Assembly (NCBI RefSeq): GCF_000422465.1 | Contig: NZ_KE383842.1 | Coordinates: 765,845-829,844 of the forward strand | Direction of reading: 5' to 3' | Source of the DNA: Paenibacillus harenae DSM 16969 | Lineage (GTDB): Bacteria > Bacillota > Bacilli > Paenibacillales > Paenibacillaceae | DNA length: 64,000 bases | Shown: one piece after another, positions 25,252 through 34,396 of the stretch | How the letters are laid out: each line of letters begins with the position of its first letter | Position numbering within the stretch: position 1 is the first letter of the stretch | Notes under the pieces: generated by a model | Told to the model about the DNA's origin: nothing | Databases searched by the model: none | What the model saw: the letters and a program-made list of their open reading frames with translations, nothing else | Translations under genes and position numbers: made by a program

Positions 25252-26355
25252 ATGCGCGAGCTTACTGTTGATTTAGGTCATCGCTCTTATCCCATTTATA
25301 TCGGGGAGGGTCTCCTGCAGGAGGCATCCTCCTTATTCGCCAAACACGGAATCAGCATGAAATCGCCGATCATGATTATTACGGACATCAGCGTGGCGGG
25401 ACTTCATCTGCAGCCATTCGAAGCGGGACTGCAGGCTGCCGGTTACCAAACGGTGAGCGCGGTCGTCCCTTCCGGAGAAAGCTCGAAATCGCTTTCCATG
25501 CTGGAGTCGCTAGTTACGAAAGCGCTTGAAGCGGGGCTTGACCGCAAATCGGCTATCGTTGCCTTAGGCGGCGGGGTTGTCGGCGATTTGGCCGGATATG
25601 TGGCGGCTTCCTATATGCGCGGCATTAAATTCGTTCAAGTCCCAACAACGATACTAGCGCATGACAGCAGCGTCGGAGGTAAAGTCGCGGTCAATCATCC
25701 GCTGGCCAAAAATATTATCGGAGCTTTCCATCAGCCGGAATTAGTGCTATACGACTTGCATACGCTTCAAACGCTGCCTCCCAGAGAGGTAAAGGCTGGT
25801 TTGTCGGAGGTAGTCAAGCACGGACTGATCTGGGACAAGAGCTTTGTGGACTGGTGCGAGGAGCATGCGGACAAGCTGCTCGCCCTTGATCCGGAAGCGC
25901 TGGGTTACGCATTATATAAGGGCTGCAGCGTGAAAGCGGCCGTCGTATCGCAGGATGAGCGGGAGAACGATCTGCGGGCAATCTTGAATTTGGGACATAC
26001 GATCGGCCATGCGCTAGAAGCGGTAGCCGGTTACAATGAGCTGCTGCATGGCGAAGCCATATCCATCGGCATGATCGGTTCGGCGAAGCTCGGACTGCGC
26101 TACGGCGCTCCGGAAGAGGTATATACGGTTACGAAGCGGGTACTCGCGAAATGCGGTCTGCCGGTTCGTCTGCCTGAGACATTTGATGTGGACGCTGTGA
26201 TGGACGCGATGATGCATGACAAGAAGTTCATGGAAGGCACCATGGTATTCATCGTGCCGTCAGCGATCGGGGAAGTCGAAATAAAACCGGATGTTCCGGT
26301 GCAATGGATAAGGGAAATCGTAGAAGAATTGAAGCGGGAGGGCGAGCAGCAATGA
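25252..26355 (+). CDS. aroB: 3-dehydroquinate synthase
   Basis: Cyclises DAHP to dehydroquinate with NAD+ and a divalent metal. The 367-aa protein has GGGVVGDLAGYVAASYMRG, the DSSVGGKVAVNHPLAKNIIGAFHQP block, and metal ligands E (in AGLSEVVKHG), H (in NLGHTIGHALEA) and H (in LHGEAISIGM). The ATG follows the aroC stop with no gap. Confidence 0.97.
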   Translation: MRELTVDLGHRSYPIYIGEGLLQEASSLFAKHGISMKSPIMIITDISVAGLHLQPFEAGLQAAGYQTVSAVVPSGESSKSLSMLESLVTKALEAGLDRKSAIVALGGGVVGDLAGYVAASYMRGIKFVQVPTTILAHDSSVGGKVAVNHPLAKNIIGAFHQPELVLYDLHTLQTLPPREVKAGLSEVVKHGLIWDKSFVDWCEEHADKLLALDPEALGYALYKGCSVKAAVVSQDERENDLRAILNLGHTIGHALEAVAGYNELLHGEAISIGMIGSAKLGLRYGAPEEVYTVTKRVLAKCGLPVRLPETFDVDAVMDAMMHDKKFMEGTMVFIVPSAIGEVEIKPDVPVQWIREIVEELKREGEQQ

Positions 26356-26720
26356 GTGTGAGAGGAATTCGCGGCGCGATTACCGTTGACGCTAATGAAG
26401 AACAACCGATTCTTAACGGAACAATTGAGCTTCTGAACGCCATCGTAACCGAAAACGAGCTGGTGCCGGATGACATTTGCAGCGTGTTTGTAACCGTAAC
26501 GAGCGACCTTGACGAGACATTTCCTGCACGGGCAATCCGTCAAATGAAGGGCTGGGAGCTTGTTCCGCTCATGTGCGCATTAGAGGTGCCGGTCAAAGGA
26601 AGCTTGGAGAGGTGCATTCGTTTGATGGTTCTCATTAACACGGACAAAACGCAAGCCGAAATCCGCCATGTCTATTTAAGCGGCGCCCAAGCGCTGCGTC
26701 CCGATTTATCGAAAGCATAA
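26352..26720 (+). CDS. aroH: Chorismate mutase, AroH type
   Basis: Converts chorismate to prephenate for tyrosine and phenylalanine. From the ATG at 26352 the product is 122 aa, the trimeric AroH type (about 127 aa in B. subtilis), starting SVRGIRGAITVDANEE with the catalytic arginine region, and ARAIRQMKGWELVPLMCALEVPVKGSL further on. ATGA overlap with aroB. An earlier in-frame start at 26304 lies inside aroB and lacks a ribosome-binding site. Confidence 0.95.
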   Translation: MSVRGIRGAITVDANEEQPILNGTIELLNAIVTENELVPDDICSVFVTVTSDLDETFPARAIRQMKGWELVPLMCALEVPVKGSLERCIRLMVLINTDKTQAEIRHVYLSGAQALRPDLSKA

Positions 26721-26752
26721 GCGAGCGATTAAATCGCTCATCCATTTCATGG

Positions 26753-26781
26753 TTGACGCAGGCCAGTCGGTGTTGTATATT
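26753..26781 (+). promoter_or_regulatory. SigA-type promoter of the trp operon
   Basis: TTGACG (26753-26758), 17-bp spacer, TATATT (26776-26781). Predicted start near 26788, a few nt before the first TRAP triplet. A small GAGCGAT/ATCGCTC hairpin at 26723-26739 lies between aroH and the promoter and has no T run. Confidence 0.75.
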
Positions 26782-26793
26782 GAAAGCGTAAGT

Positions 26794-26850
26794 GAGAGAA
26801 GCAGAGCAGAGTAGAGCCGAGAATAGATGAGCCGAGATCAGTCAGATTAG
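26794..26850 (+). promoter_or_regulatory. TRAP-binding site in the trp leader
   Basis: Triplets fall at 26794 GAG, 26799 AAG, 26804 GAG, 26809 GAG, 26814 GAG, 26819 GAG, 26824 UAG, 26829 GAG, 26834 GAG, 26839 CAG and, after a slip in spacing, 26843 CAG and 26848 UAG. The 5-nt period is exact over the first ten. TRAP binds eleven such (G/U)AG triplets with 2-3 nt spacers. The gene for TRAP is at 16348. Confidence 0.85.
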
Positions 26851-26997
26851 CAAAATGAAGCAGTTGACGGATGACGTCATAGGAAAGAGCTGAGCTTCTT
26901 GTTTACTATGGACAGGAGAAGCAAAAGTGCTGTTTCGACGCAACCGCAGCTTGCATGTATTTTTGCTTACACACTTTCGTCATCATCTAAAACCAAC

Positions 26998-27024
26998 GCT
27001 CCTGCTCAGGCAGGGGCTTTTTTT
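26998..27024 (+). terminator. trp leader attenuator (intrinsic terminator)
   Basis: GCTCCTGC (26998-27005), loop TCAG, GCAGGGGC (27010-27017), then seven T. It lies between the TRAP-binding site and trpE. Part of its 5' arm can instead pair with GAGCAG (26804-26809) and GAGC (26814-26817) of the TRAP site, which would give an antiterminator. The stretch 26851-26997 between shows no gene I trust. Confidence 0.8.
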
Positions 27025-27072
27025 GTGCAAAATAGAAAGAGCAGGGATCCATTCACAGGGAGGTTGATCGGG

Positions 27073-28644
27073 ATGTCAAACGAGCTGCAGCATGTCACGC
27101 GTCTTGCCAGCCAGTATAATTTAATTCCTATCGTTCGCTACATGATGGCGGATACGGAAACGCCGATTCGATTGTTTCAGCACTTTGCGAAGGAGAAACA
27201 CTCCTTTTTGCTGGAAAGCGTTGAAGGCGGGGCGAAATGGGCCCGTTACTCGTTTATCGGGACCGATCCGTTCATGATGATCTACGGCAAAAACGGAGAA
27301 ATGGTGCTGGAGCATGAAGGTCGGAAGCACAGGCTGACCGATAAGCCGATCGAGCTGCTTAAAGCGCATTTGCGTTCCTTCCGCAGCCCGTCGATGCCTG
27401 AGCTTCCGCCGTTTACAGGCGGTGCGATCGGATTTTTCGGTTATGATCTGCTGCAGTATTACGAGAAGCTTCCCGCGCACCGTGTGGATGATTTAAACAT
27501 GAACGATATGCAGTTTATGTTCTGCGACCAGGTTATCGTATTCGACCATTTCAAGCAGCAGCTGCAAATTATCGGGAATGTCCATATCGCTCAGGGAGCT
27601 ACGGACGGCGATATCGCGAGAGCTTATGAAACGGCAGTCGGGAAGATCGAAGCAACGATCGAGAGGCTGCAGCAGCCCGTTACGATTCCCGTTACTTCCG
27701 GTCCGTCCGTCGAGGCGGATCACGAGCTGGGCGATATTCAGTCGAACGTAACAAAGGAACAATTCATTTCGAACGTAGAGGAGGCGAAGCAATATATTCG
27801 CGCGGGAGATATATTCCAGGTTGTGCTGTCCCAACGCTTCAGCATTGATACCGACATTGACCCGCTGCATGTGTACCGCGTGCTTCGGACCATGAATCCT
27901 TCTCCTTATATGTATTATTTGAAAATGGGCGAGGAAGTGATCGTCGGAACGTCGCCGGAAGCGCTTGTCAAAGTCAATGGCGACCGCGTGGAGACGCGGC
28001 CGATTGCCGGAACGAGACCGAGGGGCCGGACGCCGCAGGAAGATAAGGAGCTTGAACTTGAGCTGCTTGCGGACGAGAAGGAACGCGCGGAGCACTTGAT
28101 GCTCGTTGACCTGGGCCGCAACGATATCGGCAGAGTATCTGAATTCGGAACGGTAAAATGCGATTCGTTCATGGATATCGAACGATACTCGCATGTCATG
28201 CATATCGTTTCGAACGTGTCCGGAAAGCTTCATAAGGAGAAGGACTTCTTTGACGCCTTCATCTCCTGCTTGCCTGCGGGAACCGTATCGGGCGCGCCGA
28301 AGCTGAGAGCGATGGAAATCATTGCGGAGCTGGAGAATGAAGCGCGCGGCGCTTATGCAGGCGCGATCGGGTATCTGGGCTTCGGCGGCTCCATGGATAC
28401 CTGCATCACGATCCGGACGATTATTTTCAAGCACGGGAAAGCCTATGTGCAGGCTGGGGCAGGCATCGTATGGGATTCGGTGCCGGAGAGTGAATACACC
28501 GAGACGGTTAATAAGGCAAAAGGCATGCTGAAGGCGATTCGCGCGGCAGAAGCGATTTTCGCGGGAACGAAGGGGCAGTCGGATCCGGTCAATTCGATTA
28601 ATATGGATTATTATGTCAATGCGGGAGAGGGGCTTGGTCGATAA
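27073..28644 (+). CDS. trpE: Anthranilate synthase component I
   Basis: First step of tryptophan synthesis, chorismate to anthranilate. From the ATG at 27073 (AGGGAGG nine nt upstream) the protein is 523 aa. The feedback site LLES is intact in HSFLLESVEGG, and catalytic blocks include GDIFQVVLSQRFS, IAGTRPRGRTP, LMLVDLGRNDIGRVS and PAGTVSGAPKLRAMEII. No trpG follows; as in B. subtilis the glutaminase is presumably shared and encoded elsewhere. A longer frame opening at 26899 crosses the attenuator and is not the start. Confidence 0.97.
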   Translation: MSNELQHVTRLASQYNLIPIVRYMMADTETPIRLFQHFAKEKHSFLLESVEGGAKWARYSFIGTDPFMMIYGKNGEMVLEHEGRKHRLTDKPIELLKAHLRSFRSPSMPELPPFTGGAIGFFGYDLLQYYEKLPAHRVDDLNMNDMQFMFCDQVIVFDHFKQQLQIIGNVHIAQGATDGDIARAYETAVGKIEATIERLQQPVTIPVTSGPSVEADHELGDIQSNVTKEQFISNVEEAKQYIRAGDIFQVVLSQRFSIDTDIDPLHVYRVLRTMNPSPYMYYLKMGEEVIVGTSPEALVKVNGDRVETRPIAGTRPRGRTPQEDKELELELLADEKERAEHLMLVDLGRNDIGRVSEFGTVKCDSFMDIERYSHVMHIVSNVSGKLHKEKDFFDAFISCLPAGTVSGAPKLRAMEIIAELENEARGAYAGAIGYLGFGGSMDTCITIRTIIFKHGKAYVQAGAGIVWDSVPESEYTETVNKAKGMLKAIRAAEAIFAGTKGQSDPVNSINMDYYVNAGEGLGR

Positions 28645-29699
28645 TGCAGGCGGCAAGCGAAACGTTAACGATGCAGCAGGCGCTTGGCCAGTTAATTCGC
28701 GGTTCGGATTTGACAAGAGATGAAGCAAGGTCGGTCATGAATATTATGATGAGGGGTGAAGCGACACCCGCGCAAATTGCCGGCGTTATTACCGCTTTAC
28801 GCATGAAAGGCGAGACGAAGGACGAAATTGCGGGATTCGCCGAAGTGATGCGCGAGCATTCAAGCCGCGTCAATACCGAGCAGGAGGACCTGCTCGATAC
28901 TTGCGGGACCGGCGGATCCGGCATTCATAAATTCAATATTTCGACCGCATCCTCCATTATTGCCGCAGCTGCAGGCATTCGCGTTGCCAAGCACGGCAAC
29001 CGCGCGATGTCCGGCAAGACGGGAAGCGCCGATGTCCTGGAAGCACTCGGCGTGCAGATTACGATTTCGCCGGAGCAGGCGGCGCACTGCTTGAACGAGA
29101 TAGGCATTTGCTTTATGTTCGCCCAGCTCTATCATCCGTCGCTGAAGCATGCGGCCGCGCCAAGACGCGAGCTAGGCGTCAGAACGATCTTTAATATGCT
29201 CGGACCGCTTACGAATCCGGCGGGAGCGGACCGGCAACTGCTTGGCCTTTACGACCGTGCACGCACTGCGACGGTAGCTGAAGTGCTTGGTGAGCTTGGC
29301 TTAAAGAGGGCGATGGTCGTCAGCAGCCATGACGGACTGGATGAAATCAGCATATCGGCTCCAACGCAAATTTCCGAGCTGCTGAACGGCACCGTGAGAA
29401 CCTACGATCTTACGCCGGAGGAGCTTGGACTGGCGCGTCATCCGGTATCGGATGTCATGGGCGGGGAACCGGCTGTCAATGCGGCGCTAATCCGCTCCAT
29501 ATTTGCCGGCGAACAACGCGGGGCATATCGCGATATCGTGCTTGCGAATGCCGGAGCTTGCATTTATGTAGGCGGAGCCGCCGCATCGCTGCGCGAGGGC
29601 GTAGAGGTTGCGGCGGAAGTGATTGATTCGGGCAAAGCGGAGCGGAAGCTGGCAAGCCTTATACAAATGACAGGAGAGTTGGCCCATGTTTCTGGATAA
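28644..29699 (+). CDS. trpD: Anthranilate phosphoribosyltransferase
   Basis: Adds phosphoribose from PRPP to anthranilate. The 351-aa protein contains the glycine-rich PRPP loop DTCGTGGSG, KHGNRAMSGKTGSADVLEALG, and the RRELGVRTIFNMLGPLTNPA block. Its ATG overlaps the trpE stop by one base (TAATG), and its end overlaps trpC by 14 bases. Confidence 0.97.
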   Translation: MQAASETLTMQQALGQLIRGSDLTRDEARSVMNIMMRGEATPAQIAGVITALRMKGETKDEIAGFAEVMREHSSRVNTEQEDLLDTCGTGGSGIHKFNISTASSIIAAAAGIRVAKHGNRAMSGKTGSADVLEALGVQITISPEQAAHCLNEIGICFMFAQLYHPSLKHAAAPRRELGVRTIFNMLGPLTNPAGADRQLLGLYDRARTATVAEVLGELGLKRAMVVSSHDGLDEISISAPTQISELLNGTVRTYDLTPEELGLARHPVSDVMGGEPAVNAALIRSIFAGEQRGAYRDIVLANAGACIYVGGAAASLREGVEVAAEVIDSGKAERKLASLIQMTGELAHVSG

Positions 29700-30486
29700 A
29701 ATCGTAGCAACGAAACGAGCGGAGGTTGCGGCGCTCGCCGAACGTTTTCAAATGGCGGAAGCGGAGAAACGAATTGCGGAGCTAGACAATTGCCGGGGCT
29801 TTGAACGGGCATTGACGGCGAACGGCCGGAATCGGAGCATGGGGCTTATTGCCGAGGTGAAGAAGGCGTCCCCTTCGAAAGGGCTGATCCGAAGCGATTT
29901 TGAACCGACGAAGCTGGCAAAAGCTTACGAGGATGCGGGAGCGGATTGCATCTCGGTCTTGACGGACCGCGATTACTTCCAAGGCTCCAATTCATACTTA
30001 AGCGCGGTGCGCGATGCGGTTAGCATCCCGCTTCTGCGAAAAGATTTTACGATCGACGCCCGTCAAATTTACGAGGCGCGCCTGATCGGCGCGGATGCGG
30101 TTCTGCTTATTGCCGCTATTCTGACACCTGTCCAGCTTGGGGATTTCCATGATCTCGCCAAATCGATCGGTATGGATGTCTTGGTGGAGGTGCATAACAG
30201 GGCGGAGCTGGAGGATGTGCTGGCACTGGACAAAGCGACGCTGATCGGCATCAATAACCGCGATTTGAAATCATTTGTAACCGATCTGAAAACGACGGAG
30301 GCGCTCATCGGACTAATGCCGAAGAATGTAATCATTATTAGCGAGAGCGGGATTGCCGGGAGAGCCGATATGGATTATTTGCAGTCAGTCGGAGCGCACG
30401 GCGTCTTGATCGGGGAGCATTTCATGCGGCACGCCGATGTCGGCGAGGCGGTCAACGAGTTGATGGGGTCGGTGACGGCTCGATGA
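29686..30486 (+). CDS. trpC: Indole-3-glycerol phosphate synthase
   Basis: Closes the indole ring. The 266-aa TIM barrel has the EVKKASPSKGLI catalytic stretch, LLRKDFTIDARQIYEARLIGADAVLLIAA with the catalytic lysine, LVEVHNRAELE, and IGINNRDLKSFVTDL and SESGIAGRADM. Overlaps trpD and trpF (4 bases), so the operon is tightly coupled. Confidence 0.97.
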   Translation: MFLDKIVATKRAEVAALAERFQMAEAEKRIAELDNCRGFERALTANGRNRSMGLIAEVKKASPSKGLIRSDFEPTKLAKAYEDAGADCISVLTDRDYFQGSNSYLSAVRDAVSIPLLRKDFTIDARQIYEARLIGADAVLLIAAILTPVQLGDFHDLAKSIGMDVLVEVHNRAELEDVLALDKATLIGINNRDLKSFVTDLKTTEALIGLMPKNVIIISESGIAGRADMDYLQSVGAHGVLIGEHFMRHADVGEAVNELMGSVTAR

Positions 30487-31160
30487 GCCGGCGGCCGCGT
30501 ATCAAAATATGCGGGCTCAAGGATGTCGAAACGATTGCGGCGATGAACGGCCTGCCCGTACATGAGATCGGTTTTGTATTTGCGCCGAGCAAGCGCCAGG
30601 TCGATAAGGACACGGCTGCGCCGCTGATAGATGCCGTACATCGTTTGAAAGCGGCGAACGGGGAACGTCCCCGGGCTGTTGGCGTATTCGTGAATGAACA
30701 TTTGGAATCCATCCAGGCCGTATTAGAGAAAGCCCCGCTGGATGTCGTCCAGCTTCACGGCCATGAAACAGCCGGGTTTTGCCGTGAGGTGCGGGAGAGA
30801 CTGCGGGTCGGCGTCTGGAAAGTATTTTCGATTAAAGGTCATGACGGGAACGAAGAGCCGCTTTCGGCCAAAGAGCGTCTTTCTCCGTATAAAGGAGCGG
30901 TCGATGCCGTTCTGATAGACGCGCCGGGCGGCGGAACCGGCCAGACGTTCAACTGGGAAGCGATCCGTGAATATAATGAAGCCGCCGAAGAGCTTGGCAT
31001 TCCCTTGTATACGGCAGGCGGGCTCCACGAGGGGAATGTGCAGGAGCTGCTTCGCTCCTATTCGCCGGGCGGCATAGACGTATCAAGCGGCGTGGAGACG
31101 AACGGACGCAAGGATATCGATAAAATCCGATTATTTGTTAGAAGGGTGATGGAAGCATGA
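30483..31160 (+). CDS. trpF: Phosphoribosylanthranilate isomerase
   Basis: Isomerises phosphoribosylanthranilate to CdRP between TrpD and TrpC. The 225-aa barrel opens [19 protein letters not shown] with the catalytic cysteine, has VQLHGHE, and the catalytic aspartate in [17 protein letters not shown] followed by a YTAGGL and GIDVSSGVE phosphate site. Coupled to trpC and trpB by 4-base overlaps. Confidence 0.96.
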   Translation: MSRRPRIKICGLKDVETIAAMNGLPVHEIGFVFAPSKRQVDKDTAAPLIDAVHRLKAANGERPRAVGVFVNEHLESIQAVLEKAPLDVVQLHGHETAGFCREVRERLRVGVWKVFSIKGHDGNEEPLSAKERLSPYKGAVDAVLIDAPGGGTGQTFNWEAIREYNEAAEELGIPLYTAGGLHEGNVQELLRSYSPGGIDVSSGVETNGRKDIDKIRLFVRRVMEA

Positions 31161-32362
31161 CGCAAGTACCTGATCAGAATGGCCGCTTCGGAAAGTTCGG
31201 AGGACGCTATGTGCCGGAAACGCTGATGAACGCGCTGCTGGAGCTCGAGGAAGCCTATCTTCATTATTCCAAGGATCCGGAGTTCCAGGACGAGGTTCGT
31301 TATTTATTGCATAAGTATTCGGGCAGGCCGACCTCCCTTTATTACGCCGAGCGCCTAAGCAAACATCTCGGCGGAGCGAAAGTTTATTTAAAGCGCGAGG
31401 ACCTGAACCATACGGGAGCGCATAAAATAAACAATACGATCGGACAAGGCGTGCTTGCGAAGCGCATGGGCAAATCCAAGATCATCGCGGAGACAGGCGC
31501 AGGCCAGCACGGCGTAGCGTCAGCTACGATAGCGGCTTTGCTTGGCTTGGAATGCAAGGTGTTCATGGGCGAGGAGGATATGAAGCGGCAGCAGCTGAAC
31601 GTATTCCGTATGCAGCTGCTCGGCTCCGAGGTCGTTCCTGTCTTATCGGGCACACGCACCTTGAAGGATGCCTGCAACGAGACGCTTCGCTACTGGGTAA
31701 GCCATGTAGACGATACGTATTATATATTGGGCTCGGTTACCGGACCGCATCCGTATCCGATGATGGTGCGGGATTTCCAGCGGATTATCGGAGATGAGGC
31801 GCGCCGGCAGATTTTGACGGAGGAAGGCAGATTGCCGGATTACGTCGTTGCGGCGGTAGGTGGCGGGAGCAACGCAATGGGCATTTTCTATCCGTTCGTT
31901 GAAGATGACGGCGTTCGACTGCTTGGCGTTGAAGCGGCAGGCCGCGGCGTCGATACGATAGAGCATGCCGCAACGATGACCAAGGGACGCCATGGCGTCT
32001 TCCAAGGCTCGATGAGCTATGTGCTGCAGGACGAGCACGGACAAGTACAGCCGGCGCATTCGATTTCAGCGGGTCTGGATTATCCGGGCATCGGGCCGGA
32101 GCATGCCTATCTGAAAGACACCGGACGGGCGGAGTATGTGCCGATCACGGACGCCGAGGCGCTCGAGGCGCTTCAACTGCTATCGCGTACGGAAGGGATT
32201 ATTCCTGCGCTTGAATCCGCTCATGCGATCGCCCAGACGATTAAGCTTGCTCCGACGCTTGGGAAAGATAAGGTTGTCGTTGTCAGCTTGTCAGGCCGCG
32301 GAGATAAGGATGTTGAGGCCATTATGAGTTATTTGGGGGGCGACAAGCATGAATCTCATTGA
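31157..32362 (+). CDS. trpB: Tryptophan synthase beta subunit
   Basis: PLP enzyme joining indole and serine. The 401-aa protein has [16 protein letters not shown], the PLP-lysine motif [23 protein letters not shown], and the phosphate-binding VGGGSNAMG. Length and motifs are of the main TrpB1 type that partners TrpA. It overlaps trpA by 14 bases. Confidence 0.98.
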   Translation: MTQVPDQNGRFGKFGGRYVPETLMNALLELEEAYLHYSKDPEFQDEVRYLLHKYSGRPTSLYYAERLSKHLGGAKVYLKREDLNHTGAHKINNTIGQGVLAKRMGKSKIIAETGAGQHGVASATIAALLGLECKVFMGEEDMKRQQLNVFRMQLLGSEVVPVLSGTRTLKDACNETLRYWVSHVDDTYYILGSVTGPHPYPMMVRDFQRIIGDEARRQILTEEGRLPDYVVAAVGGGSNAMGIFYPFVEDDGVRLLGVEAAGRGVDTIEHAATMTKGRHGVFQGSMSYVLQDEHGQVQPAHSISAGLDYPGIGPEHAYLKDTGRAEYVPITDAEALEALQLLSRTEGIIPALESAHAIAQTIKLAPTLGKDKVVVVSLSGRGDKDVEAIMSYLGGDKHESH

Positions 32363-33155
32363 TACTTCCTTCGCTCGGCTCAGAGAAGAAGGGCGCACCG
32401 CGCTTATGCCTTTCTTGACGATTGGCGACCCGGATTTAAAAACATCGATTGACATCATAAAGGTACTGGAGCAAGCCGGCGCGGACATGATCGAGCTGGG
32501 CGTCCCGTATTCCGATCCATTGGCGGACGGGCCGGTTATTCAGGTGGCTTCGGAGCGCGCGTTGAAGAGCAGCATTACGCTGAAAGATTGCATTCACGCA
32601 GCAGAGCAAGCCAGGGAGGCCGGCGTAAAAATTCCGTTTATCTTGTTTACTTATTATAATCCGGTCTTTCAATTCGGCCTGGAAGCCTTCTTCGAGCTTG
32701 TCAAGAGCAAGGGCATCAGCGGGCTTATCATTCCCGATTTGCCGATCGAAGAGGATGAAGAGGTGCGGCAAATGGCGGAAGCTGCCGACGTTCATCTCAT
32801 ACCGCTTGTCGCGCCTACGTCGAAGGACCGGGTTGTCCGTATATCCCGTAAAGCCAAGGGCTTCGTCTACTGCGTTTCGTCTCTTGGCGTAACCGGGGTT
32901 AGAGCCGATTTCCATACGGGAATCGATGATTTTCTTGCAACGGTGCGGGAAGCGACGGATCTGCCGATTGCCATCGGCTTCGGTATTTCCAGCCGTGAGC
33001 AGGTTGTGCGGTTCGCGAAGCAGTGCGACGGCGTTGTCGTCGGAAGCGCGGTCGTGCGCACGATTGAAGAGGCGATTCCGCTGCTGCAGGATGAGGGCAA
33101 GCGCGAGGAAGGACTGAAGCTGGTCGGCGATTTCGTTGCCCGGCTTAAGGGATAA
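32349..33155 (+). CDS. trpA: Tryptophan synthase alpha subunit
   Basis: Splits indole-glycerol phosphate and channels indole to TrpB. The 268-aa barrel has [19 protein letters not shown], the catalytic glutamate and aspartate in [29 protein letters not shown], and the [10 protein letters not shown] / VVGSAVV phosphate site. Last gene of the trp operon. Confidence 0.98.
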   Translation: MNLIDTSFARLREEGRTALMPFLTIGDPDLKTSIDIIKVLEQAGADMIELGVPYSDPLADGPVIQVASERALKSSITLKDCIHAAEQAREAGVKIPFILFTYYNPVFQFGLEAFFELVKSKGISGLIIPDLPIEEDEEVRQMAEAADVHLIPLVAPTSKDRVVRISRKAKGFVYCVSSLGVTGVRADFHTGIDDFLATVREATDLPIAIGFGISSREQVVRFAKQCDGVVVGSAVVRTIEEAIPLLQDEGKREEGLKLVGDFVARLKG

Positions 33156-33170
33156 CAAATAGCAAGGCCG

Positions 33171-33206
33171 GGAGTCTCTGCATGCCGCAGAGGCTCCTTT
33201 CACTTT
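33171..33206 (+). terminator. Probable terminator of the trp operon
   Basis: An 11-bp stem (GGAG-T-CTCTGC with GCAGAG-G-CTCC, loop ATGCC) is followed by TTTCACTTT, a moderate T tract. Confidence 0.6.
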
Positions 33207-33294
33207 AAAAACACTTTAAAACCGCAAACAGATATGAGACAATGGGTGACAAGCAGCAAGTCCATGTTAATTTTAAAAAAGAGGTGAACGGCTC

Positions 33295-34392
33295 ATGCAG
33301 CCCAAAAGCAATATCGTCCACCTTCCCGTCTATCAGCCCGGCAAGCCGGTTGAAGACGTTAAGAGGGAGCTTGGATTAACCGAAATCATTAAGCTGGCTT
33401 CAAATGAAAATCCGTTCGGATGCTCGGAGCATGCGAAAGCGGCGATTATGGAAGAGCTCGTAAATTTAAATATTTATCCGGATGGCGCAAGCATCGAGCT
33501 GACGGCGGCACTTGCGGCTAAGCTTGGAGTAGAGACGAACCAACTGATTTTCGGGACGGGCTCCAGCGAAATCATCCTTATGGTTGCCAGGGCGTTCCTG
33601 GTTCCCGGAGACGAAACGATCATGGCGGATGAAACATTTCCGCAATATAAGCATAACGCGGAGATCGAGAATGCGCGTGTAATCGAGGTGCCTCTGAAAG
33701 ACGGCAAGCATGATCTGCCGGCTATGCTGGCTAAAGTAAACAACCGCACGAAGATCATCTGGATTTGCAATCCTAATAATCCGACGGGCACCATCGTTTC
33801 GATACCTGAGCTGACTGAATTTCTGAAGCAGGTACCAAGCCATGTTTTGGTCGTATTGGATGAAGCTTACGGCGAATACATCGAAGATCCCGATTATCCG
33901 GACGGCGTACAGCTTCTTCGCGAGTTTCGCAATCTGATCGTGCTGAGAACCTTTTCGAAAATTTACGGCTTGGCTTCGCTCCGGATCGGGTACGGGATCG
34001 GGCATGCGGACGTTATCCGGTTCACGAATCAGGTGCGCGAGCCGTTTAACACGACAAGAGCGGCGCAGGCTGCGGCTAAGGCTGCCATTGCCGATCATGC
34101 TTTTATTACATATTGCCGCGAGCAGAATAAACAGGGAATAGCCTACTTGAGCGGGCAATTCGACCGTCTTGGTCTGACGTACTTCCCGGCATACGGAAAT
34201 TTTATGATGTTTGATGCCAAGAGACCATCGCCCGAGGTGTTCGACGCTTTGCTGCGCAGAGGCATTATTTCTCGTTCACGATGGACCTATTATCCGAATC
34301 ACATTCGCATTACGGTCGGAACTCAACAACAGAACGAACAGTTTATCGCAGCTCTAGAGCAAGTATTGCAGGAAGAGACGGTGCAAGGATAA
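33295..34392 (+). CDS. hisC: Histidinol-phosphate / aromatic aminotransferase
   Basis: PLP class I/II aminotransferase. In Bacillus this gene sits after trpA and works for both histidine and tyrosine/phenylalanine synthesis. The 365-aa protein has LASNENPFG at the N-terminus, CNPNNPTGT, VLDEAYGEY, and the PLP lysine in RTFSKIYGLASLRIGYG. AAAAGAGGTGA is the Shine-Dalgarno. It is followed by tyrA after 4 bases. Confidence 0.93.
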   Translation: MQPKSNIVHLPVYQPGKPVEDVKRELGLTEIIKLASNENPFGCSEHAKAAIMEELVNLNIYPDGASIELTAALAAKLGVETNQLIFGTGSSEIILMVARAFLVPGDETIMADETFPQYKHNAEIENARVIEVPLKDGKHDLPAMLAKVNNRTKIIWICNPNNPTGTIVSIPELTEFLKQVPSHVLVVLDEAYGEYIEDPDYPDGVQLLREFRNLIVLRTFSKIYGLASLRIGYGIGHADVIRFTNQVREPFNTTRAAQAAAKAAIADHAFITYCREQNKQGIAYLSGQFDRLGLTYFPAYGNFMMFDAKRPSPEVFDALLRRGIISRSRWTYYPNHIRITVGTQQQNEQFIAALEQVLQEETVQG

Positions 34393-34396
34393 ATTT

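Noticed and set aside
26899-27072. Reading frame open upstream of trpE, or a leader peptide
   Set aside because: It starts at a TTG without a good ribosome-binding site, runs through the attenuator stem and has no homology; trpE has a proper start at 27073.
27493-28728. Long open frame on the minus strand opposite trpE
   Set aside because: It mirrors a strongly conserved trpE, has no ribosome-binding site and no recognisable protein motif; high-GC coding sequence often leaves such shadows.
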